Assembly (NCBI RefSeq): GCF_964340395.1
Contig: NC_135559.1
Span: 519,501 to 583,500 of the forward strand
Source of the DNA: Glandiceps talaboti
Taxonomy: Eukaryota > Hemichordata > Enteropneusta > Spengelidae
Direction of reading: 5' to 3'
DNA: 64,000 nucleotides
This document shows positions 1-10,868 of the stretch, piece by piece. Below the pieces are notes generated by a model. It was not told the origin of the DNA. It saw only the letters and a list, made by a program, of their open reading frames with translations, and ran no database searches. Within the stretch, counting starts at the first letter, position 1; each line of letters begins with the position of its first letter. Made by a program: the position numbers and the translations under genes.

Positions 1-500
1 GTAGTAAGGGAGTCGTAGGTTGAAGTTAAGGTTACAAGTTATCTTTATCCATGCTAATTTTGCTGTAATGCTAGGAACTTAGATAAAAGTGTCACTTATT
101 TCAAGGAGAGGTACACACGATATGATTCCAACTATCGATAACGAGGTGTTTTTTTTATATCTAAGTACAGGGTTGACAGCATCTACTAAAGGTTTCATTG
201 TTTCTCTTGTACAAAACCAGACACCGCCCACTTGCTGAATTTAGTCCATTTGACCCGTTTTTCATAGTCACAACATTTGAGTCCTGCGCAAGTAAAACAG
301 GTGGACATACCTGCAGAATGTAGTAAGACCAGGATTTGTGATCAAAGTAATCCTTTGTTTAATCATAAAAGCCTAACACTGTAATTTGTTGCCAAGGAGC
401 GTCACATATTTTGTATATTACATACTAGAATAAAATAATTTTCCAACCAAAATATGTTTACTCCATTTGATAAAACACATGACTATTGGTATGAATCCAT

Positions 501-501
<1 letters not shown>

Positions 502-552
<51 letters not shown>
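502..552. repeat. (CA)n microsatellite
   Basis: An uninterrupted run of about 25 CA dinucleotides. Confidence 0.97.
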
Positions 553-554
<2 letters not shown>

Positions 555-1473
555 TCAGTATGATGTGTAACAATTAGTAATCGTGTCATGAATAAAGGAA
601 TACCTAAATATTAACAACTTTTGTGAGTCCGATGATTGACAGCCGAATGTTCCAAGTGTTAGAGTCTGTAGACATCATCATACTATCATAATGATTTATC
701 TTGTCTCACCTCTGAACCATTGCTTTTACACAAAATCTGTTCTGAGTTAAAAAAAATATATAAAGTAACATTTGGCTTAACGCCAAATGTGAAAACGCCC
801 CTAAGTAAATGCGTTATTTACTCCCGTTTCAGTCTCTGCATTCCTGCATTGATGGAACAAACCAGCTGATAAACCAAGATGCATAATATGTAACTTCGCT
901 AGCTAAATTTGAACACACATGTAAAACGAATGGTTGGATTAGCTGAAATAATTTCTTGTTGGTAATATATCCTGTATTGTTAATTTTTAATTGGAAATGT
1001 TCTTAAAATCACAAATAATAGTGTTTATTTTGCATATATTTAATTATTTGATAAACCAGTTCACCCAATTTCTTGTCCTCTCACGCCCTAACGAAGACGT
1101 TTGCCAACTCACCGTATAAAACCGTGTCTGCACACACGCGTTTGTTTATTTATTTACTAGGTATACTCTCACACTCACTAACGCACCTACTGATTTACTC
1201 ACTGTCTTACACACACTCATCACAAACGTATTTTCAATGACTAACTTATTGATATACTACAAATGCATCTATATATGAAAAGACTCACTTATATCCCGTC
1301 ACTAACATTCACCCAACGTATAATAATGTTATATTAGACTGTGTTAGTGTTACACAATTTTATAATGATGCACACAAACAAGTTTCAATTAGGTCGTCTC
1401 TCTTTCATCTTATTCTCTCTCTTTCTGTTCATCTCCCCCTGCCTAAGATCCTTGTCTGGTCACGTCTACCACT

Positions 1474-1564
1474 GTATGTATGTGTGTGTGTATGTATGTG
1501 TGTATGTATGTATGTATGTATGTATGTATGTATGTATGTATGTATGTATGTATGTATGTATGTA

Positions 1565-1619
<55 letters not shown>

Positions 1620-1644
1620 ATGTATGTATGTATGTATGTATGTA
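1474..1644. repeat. (TATG)n / (TG)n compound microsatellite
   Basis: Blocks of TATG tetranucleotides flank a central TG block. All frames through it stay open on both strands because of the simple sequence, and none of them is a gene. Confidence 0.97.
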
Positions 1645-2231
1645 TCTGTTTGTCTGTCTGTGTCAACGATAACGAAGCAGAGTTAAGAAATCTCGATATG
1701 TTTGGTCAAGATACACTAATACCCTTTAGTCGCTAATCATTTCTGCCCTCGTTAAAAACCCGGATACATTTGACCTGAAGTGACCTTTAACTATTTAACC
1801 AAGCTGGTCGATGACAACCATCATTCTATATAATCCATTTGTCACTTGTTTTTACCAACCACCAACCACCAGTCTAAAGGTCTCTATCATAAAAAATACA
1901 TACACGGGGTTGTGCTCATATGTGCTTACTCGTGTTTTTTACAGCCTGAGAGTGAAAGGAATTAAAACGACCCGTTAAGACTAATATGATTAAACATTCT
2001 AGATAGTCATAACATACAAGCTTACCCTAATTTCAATGCTGCTGACCTCTCACTTTAATAAATGTTTCAAAACATATTTGATGTCACCAAAGCATGTTAC
2101 ACCCCCGGAATAGTCGTGTAGCATGGGAGATTGCTTAGCGACGCCTGTGGAACTAACATACCAAACAAACATGTGAGTTCACCGTGAGAACTACTTAGTT
2201 AGCCCTGCTATTGTAACTCGGAAAGCACAAT

Positions 2232-4427
2232 ATGTCCGAATCGTCTGAAAACGATCATCTGGATTTGTCGGCAGAATGGGAGGATGATGGAAAGTGTCCG
2301 GTATGTGAGGAAGATTTTACTGATCCACGATTGTTACCTTGTTTACATACAGTTTGTCGTGGTTGCTTAGACAGGGCGTACGGTGTGGGGTCACACAAAA
2401 AGAAATACAACTGCCCAGCTTGTTATGAAGAATTCGAGGTTAACGCAAATGGTATGGATGGATTGCCAAAGAATGTTCTGGCTCAAAGAAAGTTGCAGGC
2501 CGCTGGAGTTGACAACGTTATATGCCCTAACTGCACTGATCGTTCTCCGGCTGAAAGCTGGTGTATAGAGTGTCGCCAGTTTCTGTGTTTTGAGTGTGGA
2601 ACTAACGCTCACAAACGAGTCCTGAAGGTGAAGCAACACACACTTGTACCCATTGACGACATCAAACAAGATAAAGATTTGTTCCTGAAATATACAAGGA
2701 TGGATGTATGTAGGAGGCATAAGAAGGAGAAGAAAAAATTTTGCAGGAAATGCAAAATCGCAGTATGTACTAGCTGTGCTAAGAACGGACACGAGCTGGA
2801 CCGTGGACATGATGTCGTTGATCTCAAAATAGCTAAGAAGTTCTACCAAGACAGACTCAGAATACTCGACAAAACTATCAAAAATAAAATGGATTCGGTA
2901 CAGAAATATGAGCATCGTCTGGAAGAAGGAAAGGGAACCCTGAAACGCGACCAATCCAGCGCACAAAGAAATCTGGAACGGGTCTTTGATCATCTGTCTC
3001 GAACTCTGCACCACCAAAGGAGACGTATGGAAATCAAGCTGGAAGTGGCAAGCAAACTAAAAGGAGAGGATCTCGATGAAAAGAAAAGTAAGATAGATGA
3101 TTCTATCCACAAGTTGGAGAAGGCAAATAACATGTCCAAGGAGACTCTAAGAAGTTATGGTGACCCTGAAGTGGTTGGAATGATGGGCCAGGTAGCTACA
3201 AGAATGAACTTCTTAATTGGAGAAAAAATGGAGGCAGAATCCCCAATAAATCGTCAAGAACCGTCCTTGAAGTTTGTTACCGACAAGTCAAAATTGAACA
3301 ACTTCTATGAACTGATCGCTGCAATTGGTGATGTGAAAACAAACAGCTACATCCCACCAACAATCATCCAACCTAAAGAAATCATCTGTGGACAGAAAAC
3401 CTCTGTGGCCATGGTAAGTTTTGGTGGTGACCAGAAAATTGAAAGGCACGATGTTCATGCATTTCGGGTTGACCTGCGTGACCCGGATGATATAATCATA
3501 CCATGTCGTCCCAGAGGTACTAGAAGTGGCACCTATACCTGTGACTTCCGACCACAGATCTCAGGTGAACACAAATTGTCGGTGAAATTGTCTGGTCGAC
3601 ATATACGTGACAGTCCATTGATAATCAACGTAGATGACAACGAACCTGAATATGAAATAAATGATAAAGTTGATGAACCAACCGGTGTTGCTGTAGACTT
3701 TGATAATAACAAAATATACGTGACTGATCCCAAGAGAAAGAAAGTCGTCATCTTTGACGTTGACTTTGAGTATCATGATGAAATAGATCTTAGCTTCATT
3801 CCTTTCGACATAGCTATCAACCAGGATGGTGACCTAGTGATGTCCGACCAAGATGAGAAGTGCATTCGAATCGTGGACACGGAAGGACATGATATTGATA
3901 AGATTGAGAACGATCAACTCAAAAATCCTTGTGGTGTAGCGGTTGACAACCACAACAATATCATAGTGGCAGACAGCGAGACGGCTTGTGTATTGGTGTT
4001 CGATCATGACGATGATCTGCTGATGAAGATCGACGGGACTGCCGAGAGTCCAAGCCGACAACTCAAGAAACCAATGTTTGTAGCTGTCGATCGAATTGGT
4101 AATATATATGTGTCCGACAGTGACAACGATAGAGTTGTTGCTTACACTAGAAATGGTTACTTTTTACGCGTGATAACGACAAGTGGTCACGGGCGTGGGA
4201 AGCTCAACAAGCCGACAGGTGTGGCAAGAGATCGTTCGGGCCACGTATTAGTCTGTGATGCCAGTAACCGAGTTATGGTGTACACGGTGGAGGGAACATT
4301 CGTAACGCGAATCGACAGTCCAGATAATGCCCTGGACAACCCACAGGGAATTGCACCAACCGGAGATGGAAGCTTCATCATCGCTGACAAAGGTAATGGC
4401 AGCGTAAAGAAATACAGATATATGTAA
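2232..4427 (+). CDS. TRIM-NHL protein (RING, B-box, filamin and NHL domains), intronless
   Basis: Encodes 731 residues in one exon. Residues about 22-64 form a RING finger (CPVC ... CLHTVC ... CPAC), the zinc fold of an E3 ubiquitin ligase. Two B-box zinc fingers follow at about 98-135 (CPNC ... CIEC ... CFEC) and 158-198 (CRRH ... CRKC ... CTSC ... H..GH). Then come a charged coiled coil (about 205-320), an immunoglobulin-like filamin repeat (about 375-470) and about six NHL repeats to the C-terminus (GVAVD ... I.V.D pattern), which should close into a beta-propeller. This is the order seen in TRIM2, TRIM3 and TRIM71/LIN-41, a family that ubiquitinates targets and in some members binds RNA through the propeller. 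I cannot assign orthology, because large lineage-specific expansions of this architecture exist in marine invertebrates. The first ATG of the frame was chosen. The lack of introns suggests either an old retrocopy or an intronless expansion. Confidence 0.93.
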   Translation: MSESSENDHLDLSAEWEDDGKCPVCEEDFTDPRLLPCLHTVCRGCLDRAYGVGSHKKKYNCPACYEEFEVNANGMDGLPKNVLAQRKLQAAGVDNVICPNCTDRSPAESWCIECRQFLCFECGTNAHKRVLKVKQHTLVPIDDIKQDKDLFLKYTRMDVCRRHKKEKKKFCRKCKIAVCTSCAKNGHELDRGHDVVDLKIAKKFYQDRLRILDKTIKNKMDSVQKYEHRLEEGKGTLKRDQSSAQRNLERVFDHLSRTLHHQRRRMEIKLEVASKLKGEDLDEKKSKIDDSIHKLEKANNMSKETLRSYGDPEVVGMMGQVATRMNFLIGEKMEAESPINRQEPSLKFVTDKSKLNNFYELIAAIGDVKTNSYIPPTIIQPKEIICGQKTSVAMVSFGGDQKIERHDVHAFRVDLRDPDDIIIPCRPRGTRSGTYTCDFRPQISGEHKLSVKLSGRHIRDSPLIINVDDNEPEYEINDKVDEPTGVAVDFDNNKIYVTDPKRKKVVIFDVDFEYHDEIDLSFIPFDIAINQDGDLVMSDQDEKCIRIVDTEGHDIDKIENDQLKNPCGVAVDNHNNIIVADSETACVLVFDHDDDLLMKIDGTAESPSRQLKKPMFVAVDRIGNIYVSDSDNDRVVAYTRNGYFLRVITTSGHGRGKLNKPTGVARDRSGHVLVCDASNRVMVYTVEGTFVTRIDSPDNALDNPQGIAPTGDGSFIIADKGNGSVKKYRYM

Positions 4428-4739
4428 AGATGGAGCTCAAATAGTCTGAATTACGACTAATAACTGTCTACCTACAGAAGTTGGAAGGACACAACTTTTA
4501 CGGTAATCTCAGCGAAATATAACATGTAAAATTGTTCGTCAAGGGAAGCTAAAGAACACGCAAGCAAACCCACGAAAAAGAAATCACAAACATCTAAACA
4601 CTTGTCTTGAACTGCCTACTCCATGAACGTATATATGTAGTAATTGGTACACTAGTAGCTTATTATAGGAATCAAACATGTGACCGTTTCAAAATTCTTA
4701 GCCGGATTATTCGCGTGCAGTCGTAATTACTAAAGACTA

Positions 4740-4745
4740 AATAAA
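4740..4745 (+). promoter_or_regulatory. Candidate poly(A) signal of the TRIM-NHL gene
   Basis: AATAAA about 310 bases after the stop codon, in an AT-rich context. It is the first clear hexamer downstream. Confidence 0.45.
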
Positions 4746-5384
4746 AAGTTGGAGATTTTGGAGTATCTCAATCCCAGTATTAACCGTCTTTGAAATTTCT
4801 ACTGATGAGTAGTGATGCCTCACGAACCGTGACGTAATTCTCAGTATTGATCAATTTGCAGTAACAACTTCGTATTGTTGTATGACCTTTGACCCATTTC
4901 GTTATCATATTACTTGAATTTTTATAAGATTGTCGCAATTACACATCATTTCTTGAATGTATCTTTATTGTTCATATATGTCCAGGAAATGAGAAAATTG
5001 ATTAAAGTGTACAATATAGATGACTATTTTTATGATAAATTCAATTATTTTTGTAAAACTGTCCTTTCTGATACGCAGTGTTTAAAAATATGAATGATCT
5101 ATTTAAAAAATATGTACCAACACCTTATTTTGTCTTTGTTTAAAATGTTGATATAGGACGAACATTTTTTACTAGTATTTGACGAAGCCTTTCGGCGAGC
5201 AAGTATCATCTATGCTATCCACTTGGTATATATATTGTGTGTTCGTTAGCTAGACTACTATCATGGTAGTATATTCAGTTCACCCTACAACATAGCAGAT
5301 ATGTTTAACCGTGTCATTTGGATCTTGTAAATGTACAGATCGTCAAGATCAAACGTTGCCAATAGTAACAGCAATTGGATTGTT

Positions 5385-5660
5385 CATTTGAACCTGTATA
5401 CCACGCAATGAAATGTCATTAAACTTAGCAACTGCTAGGTCGTATTCTAGGATACCGTATCAAATGTTGTGATTTTAAATGGTTGCCAAACATGACACTC
5501 AACTCGTTGATCTCTGCCATTAGTTACTCCAATCAGATTGTTCGTTTGAACTTGTACTGTTGTCACACCTAACAACCAATAGTTAGGTCGTATCCTGAGG
5601 TGACCATGGAACCACTTGTTATGAATTTGTACACACGTTAACGTTGCCAAGGACAAAGGT
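5385..5660. repeat. Diverged tandem duplication
   Basis: Two blocks of about 150-180 bases share the phrases GATTGTTC.TTTGAAC.TGTA and TAGGTCGTAT.CT, with many differences between them. No coding sense is apparent. Confidence 0.5.
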
Positions 5661-6019
5661 TAATTAGACTGACATATTGCAATGAAATTTGTACTGTGAT
5701 CATACACGACAAATGTCACTACTGGTAATACTTACTGAAAATATGTTTGCATTATTATATGAAATAAAAAAGTAATAAAATAGAAGATTGCTTCATAGTT
5801 TTCATTTTGAAAAACCCCATGAATTCAAGGGACTTTTAATAGCGTCCATTCAGTGTGATTTCACTAAGTTCCCTCGACTCATCCACGGATGGAGCAGATT
5901 TATGTTCAATTCATTCTTTCAATATCCCAATCATCTTAAGTTCTGTTTCAAGTTACAGTAGTATGTGCTTATGTTAAACGCATTTAAGTATGAAGAAAAT
6001 GTCTCATAGAACTGTCCTC

Positions 6020-6212
6020 TGAGAATTCTGACATTCGTACATCTTTGACAGGTCAGATACGAAGTGTTGTGTTACCCTATCAGCTAGCAGTGGAAGGAAC
6101 AGACCGATGAGGGCGTCGGAATGAATTATAACATTCATAGATCTTTCACTAGTTAGTGTGTTGTGTCACCCTATCAGCTAGCAGTGGAAGGAACAGACCG
6201 ATGGGGTGAATG
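6020..6212. repeat. Tandem duplication, unit about 97 bp
   Basis: Two copies share a perfectly conserved core of more than 30 bases (beginning CCTATCAGCTAGCAGTGG) and weaker flanks that include ATTC.TA.ATCTTT.AC. The core includes CAGTGG, which I tested as a ferritin iron-responsive element and rejected. Confidence 0.75.
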
Positions 6213-7247
6213 ATGTGACATATATCTTACAAAGAATAAATATGAATGCTTTGCTATGCAAGTCGGGTTTTTTTTTCTGTGTTAAACAAGACACAGTTGT
6301 AAGCTGCCGTGGTTATATAATTCATCTATTTTTGAAAGTTTTTTGAAATTGTGAATATTCGTTTGGCAGAAAATTGTAATATGGTAGACTAACAATATAA
6401 TAGGTGCAATGACGTTACAGTTTGGGATAAAAATATTACCCCCCCCCCCTTCCCTAATAAAGCATCGTTTTGTATTGTCGCTAACTAGTGTCTATTTTAT
6501 ATTTAGTGTTCTCCAACAAATGAAATCTTACTATAGATCATAAATACAGAACTACAGTACTATAGAAACACAGCCTATGGCCGTTGCTATGGCCGTTGCT
6601 ATGTCAAATCGTCCTCATTTCGTTTGTGAAGTAATCTATTTGTGCATTTTTATGTCAATTGATAGTATGATCAATTTTATCACCATGACGATATGTCAAT
6701 TAATAACATGTATTTTGTAACCATGGCAATATGTATATTAGCATTTGTATTTTGTAACCATAACAATATATCTATTAATACATCGATGTTTTATAACCAT
6801 GACAAAAATTACAGATGTTGGTGTTTACACGGGGAAATTGATAATCTTGTCTCCGTGACTTCACATACGCTGATCACAGACACACTTCCCTCATCTCAGA
6901 AAAGAACTCTCATAATTATAAACTTCTGGACAATTGTGTCAACTGACAACAATTTTTTATGTCCTGAATGCAAAGCCTTTGACATTTATAAATTGATGAC
7001 ATTGAAGTAATACAATAACTAGTATAGTAGACAAGGTTAGACGGACACTTGCTTTGTACTTATAAAGTTATATGCATGATGTGACAAAGGGAATACGAAG
7101 GGCTGCCACAATACGCATTCTTCATCGCGTGATGGCGCACTTACCCACAATGCCCTTTATTACCACCATATTGCTTTGTCGTAAACATCGCAGCTAATAC
7201 TCCTGTGCTTTCATCGGCTAGCTTGCTTTTTTGCTACCTATTAATCA

Positions 7248-7275
7248 GGTTCATTGCCATTACATCATAACAAAG
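7248..7275 (+). promoter_or_regulatory. Candidate 3' splice site and 5' leader of ferritin
   Basis: A pyrimidine-rich run ending TTAATCAG precedes the start codon by 27 bases. It looks like an acceptor joining a noncoding first exon located further left. Where that exon lies is not visible. Confidence 0.4.
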
Positions 7276-10200
7276 ATGTCTGTGTGTCGCCAAAATTACC
7301 ACGAAGAATGTGAAAGTTCCATTAACAAGCAGATAAACCTTGAACTACACGCTTCGTATGTGTACCAAGCTATGGCCTTTCACTTTGACAGGGATGATGT
7401 TGCTTTGCCCGGCATGCACAAGTTTTTTAAACATTCATCCGATGAAGAGAGAGGACACGCTGAAAAGGTAGCTATAACATTGATATACATTGTTATAAAT
7501 GTCATGTAGCAGGATCGACTGTACTGGTATTCAATGGGGAGGGGGGGGGGAATGGGCGAACTTAATGGGATCGGATGAATTGAAATTAGGATTTCAATTA
7601 CAATGTACATTATATTACTACTGCCATACACTGTTTTACTCTTTCTTTACATTGAATAGCTTTTGTAATTCATTAGTTTTACTATGTTATGTAATGCTTC
7701 TTTGAGATAGGTTATTAGTTTTGTTAGTATTTTCCTTTTATGTTTTGTACCATTATTAACTCCCCAGGGTTTTGTTACATGTACTCAAATAAATAAAATT
7801 GTAGTTTGTGTACATTCTGTGAGAGAACAGAGCCAGAGGAAAATTTAGTACATTTGTTTGTAGAGAGTGACAGCATTCAAACCATTTTGATTAGCTTCAT
7901 TTTTCTGTGAGGCCCCACAGAACTTTACAGTAAAACAAATTATTCTAGGAGATCCTAATTTTTCATTACTGTTATCTATTTGATTATTATTGCAAAAAAA
8001 AAACCCACACCAAACAAAACTATTTATGATTGTAGGCTATTAAAATGGGGTCTCCCTTCTTTTAATTTATTGATTGTAACTATTAGAGCTCTTAAAGCAT
8101 TTGAGTATTTTATTTCTAAAAGGAACAAGACATTTCCAAAATGTGATAACAAATTTAATAATTTTGATATGTAACCTTTAGTATTTTATTTTGTGAACTG
8201 TGAACTTTTTCTATTATTTAAATTTTGGTTTTGAACTTGTAATAAAATAAGGCATCTACTGTATTGGTATTCATGGAGGGGTGAATCTTATGGATTAATT
8301 GATATTGGGATCAAGTAATTGTTAATCCTAGAAGACCCCCCCCCTCATGCCCCCACTAAAAACCTGGTTACACTAAACAAATGCTATCTTTGATTTTTGT
8401 TGTTGCAGCTGATGAAATTTCAAAACCAAAGAGGTGGTAGAATTGTACTGCATGACATCAAAGCACCAAATCAAGCTGAATGGAGTAATGCATTAACTGC
8501 AATGGAGGCTGCTCTGGAATTGGAGAAAACCGTCAACCAATCATTGATAGCTTTGCATGCTACCAGTGACAAAAACAATGATGCCCAAATGTCAGATTTT
8601 ATCGAAGGTATGACATTTTTTTACACTCTTAATTCAATGTCTTAAAAAAGATTGTTCTAAAAGCAATCAAAATGTCTTGTCTCTCACCCTGCTTGTATGG
8701 CTGTACCCAGTACCAGTCTGTAATGCACACTATGTTAGGGCACCCTCACACTTTGGCCAGCCTCTGAGTGATAGCTTGATAGCTTGATACAAATGTCATA
8801 TCTTGCAGTCTCTCACACTTTGGCCAGCCTCTGAGTGATAGTTGATTGCTTGATACAAATGTCATATCTTGCAGTTTCTCACACTTTGGCCAGCCTCTGA
8901 GTGATAGTTGATTGCTTGATACAAATGTCATATCTTGCAGTCTCTCACACTTTGGCCAGCCTTTGAGTGATAGCTTGATAGCTTGATACAAATGTCATAT
9001 CTTGCAGTCCCTCACACTTTGGCCAGCCTTTGAGTGATAGTTTGATAGCTTGATACAAATGTCATATCTTGCAGTCTCTCACACTTTGGCCAGCCTCTGA
9101 GTGATAGTTGATTGCTTGATACAAATGTCATATCTTGCAGTCTCTCACACTTTGGCCAGCCTCTGAGTGATAGTTGATAGCTTGATACAAATGTCATATC
9201 TTGCAGTCTCTCACACTTTGGCCAGCCTCTGAGTGATAGCTTGATAGCTTGATACAAATGTCATATCTTGCAGTCTCTCACACTTTGGCCATCCTCTGAG
9301 TGATAGTTGATTGCTTGATACAAATGTCATATCTTGCAGTCTCTCACACTTTGGCCAGCCTCTGAGTGATAGTGGATAGCTTGATACAAATGTCATATCT
9401 TGCAGTCTCTCACACTTTGGCCATCCTCTGAGTGATAGTGGATAGCTTGATACAAATGTCATATCTTGCAGTCTCTCACACTTTGGCCATCCTCTGAGTG
9501 ATAGTTGATTGCTTGATACAAATGACATATCTTGCAGTCTCTCACACTTTGGCCAGCCTCTGAGTGCTAGCTGATAGCTTGATACAAATGTCATATCTTG
9601 CAGTCTCTCACACTTTGGCCAGCCTCTGAGTGATAGTTGATTGCTTGATACAAATGTCATATCTTGCAGTCTCTCACACTTTGGCCAGCCTCTGAGTGAT
9701 AGCTGATAGCTTGATACAAATGTCATATCTTGCAGTCTCTCACACTTTGGCCAGCCTCTGAGTGATAGTTGATAGCTTGATACAAATGTCATATCTTGCA
9801 GTCTCTCACACTTTGGCCAGCCTCTGAGTGCTAGCTGATAGCTTGATACAAATGTCATATCTTGCAGTCTCTCACACTTTGGCCAGCCTCTGAGTGATAG
9901 TTGATTGCTTGATACAAATGTCATATCTTGCAGTCTCTCACACTTTGGCCAGCCTCTGAGTGATAGCTGATAGCTTGATACAAATGTCATATCTTGCAGT
10001 CTCTCACACTTTGGCCAGCCTTTGAGTGATAGTTGATAGCTTGATACAAATGTCATATCTTGCAGTCTCTCACACTTTGGCCAGCCTTTGAGTGATAGCT
10101 GATAGCTTGATACAGATGTCATATCTTGGTGTCTAATGTCATTTTTGTGACTTTTCTAACTTCACCATCACATAAGTGTGTATGGAACAGCTGAGACAAA

Positions 10201-10868
10201 ATTTGATTTGGTTGAATAACCATGTGATTGCATGAAGTAGTAGTCCATACATACATAATAATACATGTACCATTGTCCAACCCACTTCAAAATCTTAGGG
10301 GCTAAGAGTTGTGTCGTGAATTACATTTATTGATTCATATTTTGTGTTATACGTTGTTGTTGTTGTTGTTGTTAACATTGTTGCCCTTTCTGATGAACTC
10401 ATTATATAGTCATACATCATACATAATCAACCAATCAGCATGCAGCCCGATGATAAGGCAGACGTTCAAATAAAAATTTCTTGTGTGATGTAAGTTTCAG
10501 TTACAAGTTGGAACGCGCGTTCATTCTTGTGTGATGTAAGTAACAGTTACAAGTTGGAACGTGCGTGCATATAAAGAACAGAGTTCCCAGTGTATCCTAC
10601 TACTTGCTTGTATCGTCAATTCTATTACTATTGTTTTCCGAACCCCTTTTCTATTGTGAGTCATCCACAAGTTGTAAGAAAGGGGAATGAACTACACAGT
10701 TGCCATTCTGATTACGTATGTTTTGTTATTACAGGTAACTTTCTGACTGAACAAGTGGAGAGCATGAAGGAAATCTCAGACATGATTAGTAATTTGAAAC
10801 GTGTTGGTTCTGGTCTGGGTGAATATATATTTGACAAGGAGTTGGATGAAAAATTATCCAAAGAATAG
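7276..10868 (+). CDS. FTH1: Ferritin, heavy-chain type (3 coding exons)
   Basis: Coding exons are 7276-7467, 8409-8607 and 10735-10868, all with GT..AG borders, giving about 175 residues, the normal ferritin length. Ferritin forms a 24-subunit cytosolic shell that oxidises Fe(II) and stores iron. All ferroxidase ligands of the H type are present: the Glu and Tyr of [10 protein letters not shown], the Glu-Glu-x-x-His of DEERGHAEK, the Glu of [11 protein letters not shown] and the Gln of LTEQVESMK. There is no signal peptide, so it is the cytosolic and not the secreted invertebrate type. Introns after HAEK and within DFIE|G match the vertebrate intron 2 and 3 positions, while the vertebrate intron within the first helix is missing. 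The ATG chosen gives the conserved N-terminus [13 protein letters not shown] found no iron-responsive element in the visible leader; it could lie in an upstream exon. Confidence 0.96.
8743..10131. repeat. 66/69-bp minisatellite in ferritin intron 2, about 21 copies
   Basis: The unit begins CTCTCACACTTTGGCCAGCC and ends CATATCTTGCAG. It alternates between 66-bp forms and 69-bp forms with an extra TAG triplet. Since both lengths are multiples of three, the reverse strand stays open for over 300 codons, which is an artefact of the period. Each unit ends in TTGCAG, which resembles a 3' splice site, but no unit resembles ferritin exon sequence. Confidence 0.97.
10479..10571. repeat. Direct duplication of about 50 bp before ferritin exon 3
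   Basis: Two adjacent copies share TTCTTGTGTGATGTAAGT and CAGTTACAAGTTGGAACG, differing at a few positions. They lie within intron 2. Confidence 0.85.

Larger units (their letters stand above)
1..2231. other. Intergenic stretch with microsatellites
   Basis: I see no gene here. The stretch is AT-rich and carries a CA tract and a long TATG/TG tract, listed separately. The end of it should hold the promoter and 5' leader of the TRIM-NHL gene, but I could not pick out a convincing TATA box or initiator. Confidence 0.6.
4746..7247. other. Intergenic stretch with decayed duplications
   Basis: No gene is supported. Two old local duplications are listed separately. A short C-homopolymer sits near 6440 and a GGCCGTTGCTAT doublet near 6580. 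The right end probably contains the promoter and a noncoding first exon of the ferritin gene, which I cannot delimit. Confidence 0.5.

Noticed and set aside
6076-6100. Ferritin iron-responsive element at CAGTGG
   Set aside because: The flanking bases cannot form the five-pair upper stem, the loop ends in G, and the word is part of a 97-bp duplication over 1 kb from the ferritin start codon.
9211-10122. A 303-codon minus-strand frame inside the ferritin intron
   Set aside because: It is a product of the 66/69-bp minisatellite period and lies antisense to a spliced intron.
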